A DNA stretch of 64,000 bases from Pedobacter sp. HDW13. Lineage in GTDB: Bacteria; Bacteroidota; Bacteroidia; Sphingobacteriales; Sphingobacteriaceae. This document shows, piece by piece, positions 28,588 to 37,551 of this stretch. The stretch is from assembly GCF_011303555.1 (NCBI RefSeq), contig NZ_CP049868.1, forward strand, positions 2,914,001 through 2,978,000. The letters are read 5' to 3'. Within the stretch, counting starts at the first letter, position 1, and the number at the start of each line of letters is the position of its first letter. The position numbers were made by a program, and so were the translations under genes. Under the pieces are notes generated by a model that had not been told where the DNA came from, made no database searches, and was given only the letters and a program-made list of their open reading frames with translations.

Positions 28588-30122
28588 ATGAAACCCTACC
28601 TGCAGCTTTTCGATTTTTCGAAGAAAATTAATTACCGGACTGAAATTCTTGCAGGCTTAACCGTTGCCATGACCATGATTCCCGAATCGTTGTCGTTTGC
28701 CATACTGGCTGGCTTCCCACCGCTAACTGGTTTATATGCCGCTTTTATTATGGGGCTGGTAACGGCCATTTTGGGTGGCAGGCCAGGTTTGGTTTCGGGC
28801 GGTGCAGGAGCAACGGTAATTGTGCTGATTGCTTTAATGAAAACGCAGGGTATCGAATACGTTTTTGCTGCCGTAGCCCTCGCGGGGTAATTCAGATTTT
28901 AGTTGGCTTGTTTAGGCTGGGCAAATTTGTAAGGTTGGTGCCGCAACCCGTAATGTTCGGTTTTGTAAACGGGCTGGCGGTAATTATTTTCATGTCGCAG
29001 TTGCAGCAGTTTAAAACGCTGGTTAACGGTACCGAAGTATGGTTAAGCGGTACTCCGTTATATATCATGCTTGGGCTGGTGTTGTTAACGGTTGCTATTG
29101 TAATTGTGCTACCTAAAATAACCAAAGCGGTACCGGCATCGCTGGTGGCCATTATTGCTGTGTTTATTATTGTATTGGGTTTCGGCATTCATACCAAACT
29201 GGTTAAGGATATTGCCTCTGTAGCGGGTGGTTTTCCGCCGTTTCATATTCCAAATGTGCCTTTAAACCTCGAAATGCTTAAAATTATTTTCCCTTATTCG
29301 CTGATTATGGCTGGGGTAGGCTTAACCGAGGGCTTGCTAACCTTAAACCTGGTTGATGAAATTACGGCCAGCAAGGGCGATAGAAACCGCGAAAGCATGG
29401 CACAGGGGGTAGCCAATATCTTAAATGGTTTTTTTACGGGTATGGGCGGCTGCCCGATGATTGCACAAACCCTGGTTAACCTTTCGGCAGGAGCAAGGGC
29501 ACGCTTATCGGGCATTATTGCGGCGTTAACAATTTTGCTTATTATTTTAATTGGTGCCCCGGTAATAGACCGTGTACCCATGGCTGCCCTGGTTGGGGTA
29601 ATGATGATGGTTGCCATTGGTACATTTGAGTGGATGAGCTTTAAGGTAATTAATAAAATGCCTAAGCAGGATATTGTAATCGGTATTTTAGTGGCATTAA
29701 TTACCATCTGGCTACATAATCTGGCTCTTGCGGTATTGGTTGGGGTAATTATCTCAGCACTGGTGTTTTCATGGGAAAGTTCTAAGCGCATTAGGGCTAA
29801 CCAATATATAGATGAAACTGGTACAAAGCATTATGAATTATTTGGTCCCTTGTTTTTTGGCTCGGTAGCCAATTTCAATGCCTTATTTGATATTGCAAAC
29901 GATCCGCAAAATATAACAATAGATTTTAAGCACAGCAGGGTTTTTGATATGTCGGGGATTGATGCTTTGAATAAGCTAACCGAAAAATACCATGATGCAG
30001 AAAAGAAGTTGCAGTTAAGGCATCTGAGTGATGATTGCAAACGTCTGCTTAAAAATGCCGACAAAATTATTCAGGTTAATATTGTTGAAGACCCCACATA
30101 CCGTGTGGCTACAGAAAGATAA
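28588..30122 (+). pseudogene. SulP family anion transporter gene with a frameshift
   Basis: The ATG at 28588 (MKPYLQLFDFSKKINYRTEI) starts the protein; a TTG nine codons earlier is less likely. The first frame stops at 28890 after YVFAAVALAG. The other frame continues without a gap as VIQILVGLFRLGKFVRLVPQPV to 30122. One extra G in the GGGG run at 28885-28888 would restore a protein of about 511 residues. SulP features: LTVAMTMIPESLSFAILAGF in helix 1, GLVSGGAGATVIV, MGGCPMIAQTLVNLSAGARA, and a C-terminal cytoplasmic STAS domain (about the last 100 residues, HYELFGPLFFGSVANF, VFDMSGIDAL). Transport of sulfate, bicarbonate or similar anions is expected from the family. Coding character is intact on both sides, so a base-call error is likely. 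Confidence 0.9.
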
Positions 30123-30642
30123 TTCAATCTACATTTCGTTTGCCAATCCGTTTTACCTTCTTTAATGGGTAACATAATTGCTAGGTTTTATCAAATCTTT
30201 TACAGACACTGAAAGGCTTAAGGCTTTCGTATCTGAAATGTTGCTTTTTGCTAAAACGTTTAACTAGTTCTGGAATTCGCAACTAAAAACCGGTTGTTTT
30301 ATTGTGATCTGCTCGCTGTTTTTTCTTTAAATGCTGTTTTATAGGATGTTAAAATATCAATATATTTTATTAATATTTAATTTTTTATCTGTCCATTCGA
30401 CAATTAAATTAGGACAATTAAATATTATGCCCTCATTTTATAAAAATTTCATAAAAATGACAATTCTATATTAAAACGTTTTAGTATTATATATATTTGA
30501 TTTAACCAAATACTAATTATATGAGAATTACTAACCTTTACTATCAAAGTACCCGTCTTCTGAACTTGAGACCCATCTTGCCGTTTCCGAAAAAATAAGT
30601 TTTAGAAAATCATTTTTTTACCAATTAAAAGATCCATTAACT
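30123..30642. promoter_or_regulatory. Gene-poor 520-bp upstream region of the first SusC/SusD operon
   Basis: No full-length gene. It contains two LacI-type operator-like palindromes: TAAAACGTTTAACTA at 30252-30266, and the 12-bp palindrome TAAAACGTTTTA at 30472-30483. There are three GACAATT words (30399, 30413, 30459) and a good -7 box TATATTTG at 30492-30499, 9 bp after the second palindrome. A 25-codon ORF (30521-30598) follows. This is the probable promoter and operator region of the genes from 30643 on. Confidence 0.55.
30521..30598 (+). CDS. Possible 25-codon leader ORF
   Basis: ATG at 30521, 22 nt after the putative -7 box, encodes MRITNLYYQSTRLLNLRPIL plus PFPKK and ends at TAA 30598, 44 nt before the SusC start. 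It is too short to judge by composition. It could be a leader peptide, a small protein, or chance. Confidence 0.25.
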   Translation: MRITNLYYQSTRLLNLRPILPFPKK

Positions 30643-33600
30643 ATGCGATACTTATGGGCGTGCCTTGTCTTTTTTGCAGTGTTTACGTTAAACGTTTTAC
30701 CGGTTTTTGCTGGCGCTAATAAAATGCATAAAGGCCTATCAATTAAATCCTTTGTTCTTCAGGATACGACGAAAATCAAGTTCGTTTCCTTAAAAGATTC
30801 ATTGAGAAAAGACAGCTTAAACCAGATTAAGCAAAAAACAATTTACAATAAGTTATCTGGTGGCGTACAGAAAAACACCGGCAACTTATCCCTTTTCCCT
30901 GCCATCTCATTACAGCAAAATTTAAAGGGCAATTATGCTGGTTTGTATGTTCAGGAACCATCGGGCGAACCTGGTACCATACAGAATATGTTTTTGAGGG
31001 GAGCACCTATGCCACTCTTATCCAAAAAGGATGTATATGCCTCGCAGCCTTTAGTGGTGCTGGATGGGATTCCGCTCATTGGCGAACATCCCTTCGCTTT
31101 TGATATTCAGCAGTACGATTTTAACAGGATTGGTCCGGCTACCAATTTGTTGAGCACCATCGATATTAACAATATCGCATCGGTTGAAGTATTAAGCGAT
31201 TTAGCCAGTACGGCCATTTACGGGCCAAGAGGCGTAAACGGCGTAATTCTGCTCAAATCAAAATCGCCTGATGGCATTGCACGCAGCATTAGCTTTAACT
31301 CTTACATCGGTATGGTGCAAAAGCCAACCGTTAGTACCATTAATGGTAAGTACGAAAACACATTCAGACAGCGCTTTTATGATATTTATACCACAAACGG
31401 CAGGTACTCTGACGATGAGGCCTATCCGGTTTATTTAAGCGATTCGTTAAATAATGTATATAGCGGTAAGTCTGACTGGACCGATTTATACTATAAAAAT
31501 GCACTTGTTTATGGTATCAATTTAGGTTTAACAGGAGGTTCGGACAGGGCCAGTTTCAGGTTCTCGCTCGGTAACACCAAAAGTGAAGGTGTGGCAGATG
31601 GAACGGGATTAGACCGTTACAGCGCCATGTTTAATATCAACATGAAACCGGTCAAATGGTTATTGTTCTCGGCAATGATTAACGGTAACCGTTTAAACCG
31701 CACCCGCAACAGAAGTTTAAGGGACCGCTTTGCACAGATTAACTATTTCCCGGATTTAAGCGCGCCACTGGCGCCCAATAAAGATTATTATGCCAGCTAC
31801 CTGAACGAGTACACTAAAGGTTTTGACGATAATAAAACCAATAGTATACAGGGCTTTGCCAAGCTGGTGGGTACTTTGGGTAAATTTAAAATCAGCTCAT
31901 CGTTTAATGTAGATTATAACGAAGGGTACCGTGATGTTTTTTATGCCCGTACTTTATTGCAGGGAAATAGCTATGCCTCTAACTATTACGGCTTTAATCA
32001 GCGTTTAATGATGGATAATAAGGCCACTTACGACCTTAACCTTAAAAACGTACACGATTTTCACTTTGAGCTGGGCCAATCCATGATGTGGGATATTTAT
32101 AAGTATAACAATGCTTATGCTTATAAAGGCGCCAACGATTACATTAAAATTAACCTGTTAGATTCCAAGCCTAAAAACGATGATGGTTCGGATAATGGCA
32201 ATTATTTAACCCCAACAGCTTTTCCAAGAGAATTAACTTATCGTTTCTTAGATAAAACAGCTGATAACCTGTTATCATTCTATGGTAAGGTAAATTATTC
32301 GTACAACGATAAATATTTCGTTTCGGGTACCTTACGCCTGGATGGTTCATCAAATGCGCAACCTACCAAACGCTGGTTTTACTCGCCGGTACTTTCTGCC
32401 GCATGGAACATTAAAAACGATCTGTTAAAAGATACTAAACTGGTTGATGATCTGGTATTGCGAGCTAGTGTAGGTAGAATGGGCCGCGCTTTTACATACG
32501 ATAACTATGCACAAGGCCCGCAGTATACTGCATCAGTTGGTTATACCGGAAACTTAACCGTACCGGGTTATAACGCTATTGGTGTGCTTACTAGGCCTTA
32601 CTCTTTTGGTTGGGTGGGTTATGGTGTGCCATGGTCATATTCCGATCAGCTTAACATCGGTGTAGATGTGGCGATGCTCAAAAACCGCCTGCATGTATCG
32701 GCCGATTTTTATACCAAGGCTGAGAAAAACCAGCTGCTGGGCATTCCATCGTATGCTGAGTATGGCTACAAACAATCGATAGAAAGTGGCCTGAATATGA
32801 GCAACACCGGGGTAGATTTAACCATTAGTGCTTTGGTAATTGCACAAAGCAAATTCTCATGGAATTCGGCCCTTAACCTTAACCACAACAGCAATAAGTT
32901 AACAGCATTGCCAAGAGGTTTAAATGAAATTATTATTGGCAACAGATTCTTAAAAGTTGGCCAACCGGTAGATCAGTATTGGTTATTGGAAAACGAAGGC
33001 ATTTATACAGCAAATAGCCAGGTACCTGTAGTAAACGGACAACCTTTAAAATACAATGGTACGCCTTTAAAAGCAGGCGACCCACGCTGGAAAGACCAGA
33101 ACGGCGATAACATTATCGACGAGAAAGATAAAGTATTGAAAGGCCATTCGCTACCGGTTTTATCGGGTGGTTTCGATAACTCTTTTACCTACGGTAACTG
33201 GAGTTTAGGTACCAACCTGTATTTCAACCTGGGCCGCAAACTCATTAACCAGGACATGGCTAATCGCTTTGATTTTGTAAACCGCGAAGGCAATACCGAT
33301 GTATCGTCGGTAAAGGAAATTACTTTCTGGGAAAAAAGAGGCGATTACAGCAAATACCCACTGTACAATCCATGGAGCACTGTAATTCCTTACCGTACCG
33401 ATCAGGATTTGTTTTTAGAAAATGCTTCATTCCTGAAACTGAGATCTGTTTCACTGGGATACGATTTAGGAGCGGTACTGAAAAAGAAGAACATCAAAAT
33501 CAACAAGTTTTTTGTGTACGGATCGGTAAATAATGTATTTGTAATTACGCCTTACACCGGGCAAGATCCTGAGCTGGTAAGTTACGATGGTATTGATACC

Positions 33601-33657
33601 GGTTATGGCCAGCCTATACCAAGAACGTATACTCTGGGTGTTAAAATGGAATTATAA
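30643..33657 (+). CDS. SusC/RagA-type TonB-linked outer membrane protein lacking the usual N-terminal CarboxypepD_reg domain
   Basis: 1004 residues. A signal peptide ending VFAG is followed by a short linker in place of the usual carboxypeptidase-regulatory domain. Then comes a plug domain (NYAGLYVQEPSGEPGTIQNM, PLVVLDGIPLIGE, SVEVLSDLASTAIYGPRGVN) and a large barrel with SusC-type C-terminal strands (VFVITPYTGQDPEL, GYGQPIPRTYTLGVKMEL). The GPRGVNG motif matches the SusC GSRGANG signature. It is the first gene of a long operon and is directly followed by its SusD partner. SusC/SusD pairs import large ligands, usually glycans, across the outer membrane with TonB energy. The cargo here is unknown. 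Confidence 0.92.
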   Translation: MRYLWACLVFFAVFTLNVLPVFAGANKMHKGLSIKSFVLQDTTKIKFVSLKDSLRKDSLNQIKQKTIYNKLSGGVQKNTGNLSLFPAISLQQNLKGNYAGLYVQEPSGEPGTIQNMFLRGAPMPLLSKKDVYASQPLVVLDGIPLIGEHPFAFDIQQYDFNRIGPATNLLSTIDINNIASVEVLSDLASTAIYGPRGVNGVILLKSKSPDGIARSISFNSYIGMVQKPTVSTINGKYENTFRQRFYDIYTTNGRYSDDEAYPVYLSDSLNNVYSGKSDWTDLYYKNALVYGINLGLTGGSDRASFRFSLGNTKSEGVADGTGLDRYSAMFNINMKPVKWLLFSAMINGNRLNRTRNRSLRDRFAQINYFPDLSAPLAPNKDYYASYLNEYTKGFDDNKTNSIQGFAKLVGTLGKFKISSSFNVDYNEGYRDVFYARTLLQGNSYASNYYGFNQRLMMDNKATYDLNLKNVHDFHFELGQSMMWDIYKYNNAYAYKGANDYIKINLLDSKPKNDDGSDNGNYLTPTAFPRELTYRFLDKTADNLLSFYGKVNYSYNDKYFVSGTLRLDGSSNAQPTKRWFYSPVLSAAWNIKNDLLKDTKLVDDLVLRASVGRMGRAFTYDNYAQGPQYTASVGYTGNLTVPGYNAIGVLTRPYSFGWVGYGVPWSYSDQLNIGVDVAMLKNRLHVSADFYTKAEKNQLLGIPSYAEYGYKQSIESGLNMSNTGVDLTISALVIAQSKFSWNSALNLNHNSNKLTALPRGLNEIIIGNRFLKVGQPVDQYWLLENEGIYTANSQVPVVNGQPLKYNGTPLKAGDPRWKDQNGDNIIDEKDKVLKGHSLPVLSGGFDNSFTYGNWSLGTNLYFNLGRKLINQDMANRFDFVNREGNTDVSSVKEITFWEKRGDYSKYPLYNPWSTVIPYRTDQDLFLENASFLKLRSVSLGYDLGAVLKKKNIKINKFFVYGSVNNVFVITPYTGQDPELVSYDGIDTGYGQPIPRTYTLGVKMEL

Positions 33658-33658
33658 T

Positions 33659-35203
33659 ATGGAAAGCAATACGAACAAAACATCAACAATGATGAAGAAG
33701 ATATTATACACATTTCTGCTGGCTACAGTGGTTTTATCAGGTTGTAATAAAGCCCTTGAAACCGATTCGACGCGCGTTGTGGGCGAGAAAAACATGTGGA
33801 ACACCGTAGAAGATGCAAGGGCAGGTATTATGGGTGTTTATGCGCTTACACGTGCAGCACTATCTGATAACAATGGCCACTGGATTTACGGCGACGTGAG
33901 GCCTGGGGAGTTTACAAGCCCGAAAAGACAAGACCTGAAAGCCATTATCAGCAACAATTTAAATGCATCTTACCCGGTAGTAGAATCGCTTTCTGATTGG
34001 ACCAGGTTTTATGCCATTGTAAATGGTGCGAATGTTTTTATGGAAAATGTAGCCCATGTAAAAGCGACCGATAAACGTTACTCGGATAACAACATGACGG
34101 TAGATATTGCTCAAGCTAGGTTTTTAAGGGCTTTTGCTTATTTCTACATGGTACGCATCTGGGGCGACGTACCTTTCATTATCTCATCAAACGAAGGGGT
34201 ATTTGAAAACAAACCGCGTGAAAATCAGGCCAAGATTTTAGCATGGGTAGAAAGTGAAATGTTAAAGGCCGCAGCCGATTTACCTTACATTTACAGCGGA
34301 GGTGACATTCAGCAGCCCAGCAATTATTACAATGAAGACAGAAGCCGTTGGGGCGGTGCGTTGGCCACTAAAGTGACTGCTTATGCTGTTTTAGCACATG
34401 TTGCAGCCTGGACAGCCGATTATTCGAATGTGGCCAAGTATGCCAAATTTGTAGAAGATAATTATGGCAAAAGTGGTGGTGGTTTTACTTCGAGCACCGA
34501 TTTGAGCAACTCAAATGGCTTTTTCTACAATAAAAACACCAGACAAATGTTTGGCTTTAACTCTGATTATGGCCACATCGATGGTTCATCAACCGGACAT
34601 ATCGAAGAGCTAACACTGGCCGAACCAATTATTACCAAAGCCATACCGGATATCTATTTACCGAAAGATTCGATTCTGAAATATTTTAACTGGCCAAATG
34701 ATGAACGTTTTGCAGTGGATACCTTAGGTCAATCTAAGTACGACCGGTATTTCACTAATTTAAATGGTAAGTATCCCATTTTTAGTAAAATAAAGGTAAT
34801 TCAGGGTGGAAGTACCGACCCCAACTTCAGGTACTTTACAAGTGCGCTTATTTTTACCCGCTTAGAAGATATTGTGCTTTTAAGGGCCGAAGCACTATCG
34901 GTTTTAGGCGACCAAACCGGCGCTGCTAATGAATTGCTGAGTATCCTTCTGCGAAGAACAGTACCGGGTACATCTATTAGTTTTAATGCGAATGGCGATT
35001 TGATCAAAATGATTTTTGAAGAAAGGCACCGCGAATTATTGGGTGAGGGGCAACGCTGGTACGATTTAATCCGCTACAATAAAATCAGACAGAACGATGC
35101 CAAATTTATGAACCTGATCAATTCGGGCGGTATTTACTGGCCAATTTCGCGTAGGCTTTTGTTGCAGAATAATTTATTAACACAGAACCCTTACTGGCGC
35201 TAA
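33659..35203 (+). CDS. RagB/SusD family nutrient-binding lipoprotein
   Basis: The start at 33659 follows the SusC stop by 1 bp; the ATG at 33692 (MKKILYTFLLATVVLSGC) would give the most compact lipoprotein signal. The upstream Met at 33587 would overlap SusC and is unlikely. A lipobox (LSGC) is followed by a SusD N-terminal TPR-like region (NMWNTVEDARAGIMGVYALT, FLRAFAYFYMVRIWGDVPFI) and the C-terminal signature EERHRELLGEGQRWYDLIRY, ending NLLTQNPYWR. It works on the cell surface as the lid of the SusC transporter encoded just upstream. Confidence 0.93.
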   Translation: MESNTNKTSTMMKKILYTFLLATVVLSGCNKALETDSTRVVGEKNMWNTVEDARAGIMGVYALTRAALSDNNGHWIYGDVRPGEFTSPKRQDLKAIISNNLNASYPVVESLSDWTRFYAIVNGANVFMENVAHVKATDKRYSDNNMTVDIAQARFLRAFAYFYMVRIWGDVPFIISSNEGVFENKPRENQAKILAWVESEMLKAAADLPYIYSGGDIQQPSNYYNEDRSRWGGALATKVTAYAVLAHVAAWTADYSNVAKYAKFVEDNYGKSGGGFTSSTDLSNSNGFFYNKNTRQMFGFNSDYGHIDGSSTGHIEELTLAEPIITKAIPDIYLPKDSILKYFNWPNDERFAVDTLGQSKYDRYFTNLNGKYPIFSKIKVIQGGSTDPNFRYFTSALIFTRLEDIVLLRAEALSVLGDQTGAANELLSILLRRTVPGTSISFNANGDLIKMIFEERHRELLGEGQRWYDLIRYNKIRQNDAKFMNLINSGGIYWPISRRLLLQNNLLTQNPYWR

Positions 35204-35295
35204 ACAATAAAGAAATGAAACCATCATCATCTTTCAAATCGCACTGCGAAATGCTTAAGCTCATGATGGCTTCATCACCATTAAAATATAATCAG

Positions 35296-36405
35296 ATGAA
35301 AAAATTTGTAAAATATGTGGGAGCCATAACCATGCTTTTATTGCTAGCCCTGGTGTATTCGGCTTGTAAAAAGAACGGAGGCTATTACGAAGCTGCCGGT
35401 GAGACCGCGCCGTTTTCGGGAAATATATATGAATATTTAAAAAGCAAGCCTGGTGTTTACGATTCGCTAATTGTAGCGGTTGACAGGATGGGGCTAAAAA
35501 AGACACTTACCGATAGTAATGTGACCTTGTTTGCCGTTACCAATCCTAGTTTTCAGCTGGCTTTACGTAATTTAAATGCCCTAAGAAAGCAATCGGATAA
35601 AGATCCCTTGTTTTTAGCCAATATTGATGGCGTACAGTTGGATACGATGATTTCTTACTACATCATCAGAGGGGTAAAACCAACCGATTCGTTAAAACTA
35701 CAGGATGGTTTGAATTTAACCAGCGTAAAGGTTGCTTATCCCATGCATGCCAAATCGGTAAAAGGATCGGCATCGGGCCAGGTGGGGGCCGGACCCGAAG
35801 TAATTGAATTCAGTAATACCAAAAAAAGCAAGTTTATCAGAAACTGGTCTACCAGTACTACTGCTTCAAATAATATCCGCACCAAAAACGGAATTGTACA
35901 TGTAATCAGTCCCGATCACCTTTTCGGTTTCGATGGTTTTGTTACCCGTTTAACCTTTGTTCCGCCTCCGCCAAACTTAATGACTATTGTAGGAGGTACA
36001 TTTTCTACCAACCGCGAAAACGGTGGTGGGCCAACCAGTGGTGAGAACTCTAAAAAGGTAATCGATGGCGACGATCATACCAAGTTTTTATGCGATTTGA
36101 ACGGCTTTTTAACGATGCAGTTTAAACTTAAAACACCAGAGGTGTCGTCTGTTTATACCCTAACATCAGCTAACGATGCGGTAGAAAGAGATCCGAAAGC
36201 CTGGACGTATGAGGGGTCTCAGGATGGTGTAAACTGGACCGAATTACACCGCGTTTCCAACTTCTTCTTCGAAGAAAGGTATCAGCAAAAAGTATTCAGG
36301 TGTACCAATACAGTGGCCTACCAGTACTACCGCGTAAATATTACCGAGTTAAGAAGCGGTGGTGTATTCCAGCTGGCCGAATGGACAATTAATAAAACGA
36401 AATAG
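35296..36405 (+). CDS. Fasciclin-like plus F5/8C (discoidin)-like surface lipoprotein
   Basis: The ATG at 35296 (MKKFVKYVGAITMLLLLALV) starts a lipoprotein signal ending YSAC; the frame is open to 35215 but lacks a signal there. Residues about 25-215 resemble a fasciclin domain (IYEYLKSKPGVYDSLIVAVD, TLFAVTNPSFQ, TKNGIVHVIS). The last 130 residues or so form a galactose-binding-like F5/8C domain (KKVIDGDDHTKFLCDLNG, TLTSANDAVERDPKAWTYEG, QYYRVNITELRSGGVFQLAEW). A closely similar C-terminal domain ends the protein at 47877-48722. It lies within the operon between SusD and a DUF5007-like gene and is probably an auxiliary surface glycan-binding protein (inferred). Confidence 0.8.
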   Translation: MKKFVKYVGAITMLLLLALVYSACKKNGGYYEAAGETAPFSGNIYEYLKSKPGVYDSLIVAVDRMGLKKTLTDSNVTLFAVTNPSFQLALRNLNALRKQSDKDPLFLANIDGVQLDTMISYYIIRGVKPTDSLKLQDGLNLTSVKVAYPMHAKSVKGSASGQVGAGPEVIEFSNTKKSKFIRNWSTSTTASNNIRTKNGIVHVISPDHLFGFDGFVTRLTFVPPPPNLMTIVGGTFSTNRENGGGPTSGENSKKVIDGDDHTKFLCDLNGFLTMQFKLKTPEVSSVYTLTSANDAVERDPKAWTYEGSQDGVNWTELHRVSNFFFEERYQQKVFRCTNTVAYQYYRVNITELRSGGVFQLAEWTINKTK

Positions 36406-36441
36406 ATGATGGAGTACGGAAAAAATAAATTAGAAAAACTT

Positions 36442-37530
36442 ATGAAGTCAATCCTAAAAAAGGAACATCTTTTTGTAGTGTTTGCGCTGGTTGTTTTTAG
36501 CGGATGTAAAAAACTATACAATTTGCCTGACGAAAAAGATTACTTAAGTAACAATGTAAATTTTAGCAATAAAATTCTGGAGCCGATTATTGGCCGTAAT
36601 AATTTAATAGGTGGTTTTAATGGCGATAACTCAACAGCACCAATCACTTTCGAAATTTTAAATGCAAGGTTTGGAGATGGAAGGCCGGTGAACGATATTT
36701 TTCAAAAAGTACCTACTTACGTTTGGATCGCCCCATACACGGGTTTAGAAAAAAGCCTGGCTGAGATTGAGGCCAAAAGAAAACTCGAGGAGCATTCTTT
36801 ATTGGAAATCCGTTCTTCAGGACAGTTTATTTTGTGGGCATCGGCAACGAACCAACTGATTAAGCCAAGGCCTATAGATAGTACCAACTTTTCGCAGGAT
36901 ACCCGTTTTTTCGATGTAAAAGTTAAAAATACAGGTGGCGAGCGATTAATTAAAGATTTCCAGATCAGGCCGTTCAGGGAGCGCCCTTATGAGCCTTCTA
37001 ACGATTTTAATGCTTACACAGGCTTGCCTGCACCTGATCCTAAATTCCCGCTTGATAAAAAACTAAGGGATTATATCCGCCCTTATTTAAACAATGTAGT
37101 TGGCGCTAATAGTAATAAAAATCTGGTAAGCAATAACGACCTTAAAGATGTGGTGGTTTACATCCGTCCGTTTACAGGCGGCAATGGGCATTCGTTGCGA
37201 ATCAAAGCTTTAAATAAAGATTCGGTAGAAATCAATCCGGCCTTTTTTAACGAAACCGTTTGGGATAAAATGATACATGGCTTTAACATGCAGAAAACCG
37301 ATAAGTACGTACAGTATGATGTGGCTTATCCAATTCCACTGGTAGAAGTTCCAACCTCGTACGCCACTGGTGGTTCGAGAGCAAAGGCCGAGCTGAGCTA
37401 TTCAAGAGGCGCTTTTGGTGGTGGTCGTATCATTGCCAATTTCGGTGTCGATTTCGCCATTTACCGGGCAGGAGATTGGGAAGTTGTATTTCACTTTAAA
37501 ACAGATAACCCAAAATTTGCAAACGAGTAG
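36442..37530 (+). CDS. Putative DUF5007-like lipoprotein of unknown function
   Basis: The ATG at 36442 (MKSILKKEHLFVVFALVVF, then SGC) begins a lipoprotein signal; the frame also opens at 36406, directly after the previous stop. The mature part starts KKLYNLPDEKDYLSNNVNFS and has no motif I can link to an enzyme. The overall look, including RPFTGGNGHSLRIKALNKDS and AELSYSRGAFGGGRIIANFG, resembles Bacteroidota lipoproteins catalogued as DUF5007 (recalled, not searched). It is the last gene before the second SusC/SusD pair and is probably surface-exposed or periplasmic. Confidence 0.7.
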   Translation: MKSILKKEHLFVVFALVVFSGCKKLYNLPDEKDYLSNNVNFSNKILEPIIGRNNLIGGFNGDNSTAPITFEILNARFGDGRPVNDIFQKVPTYVWIAPYTGLEKSLAEIEAKRKLEEHSLLEIRSSGQFILWASATNQLIKPRPIDSTNFSQDTRFFDVKVKNTGGERLIKDFQIRPFRERPYEPSNDFNAYTGLPAPDPKFPLDKKLRDYIRPYLNNVVGANSNKNLVSNNDLKDVVVYIRPFTGGNGHSLRIKALNKDSVEINPAFFNETVWDKMIHGFNMQKTDKYVQYDVAYPIPLVEVPTSYATGGSRAKAELSYSRGAFGGGRIIANFGVDFAIYRAGDWEVVFHFKTDNPKFANE

Positions 37531-37551
37531 GCAACATTTAAAGCTAATATT

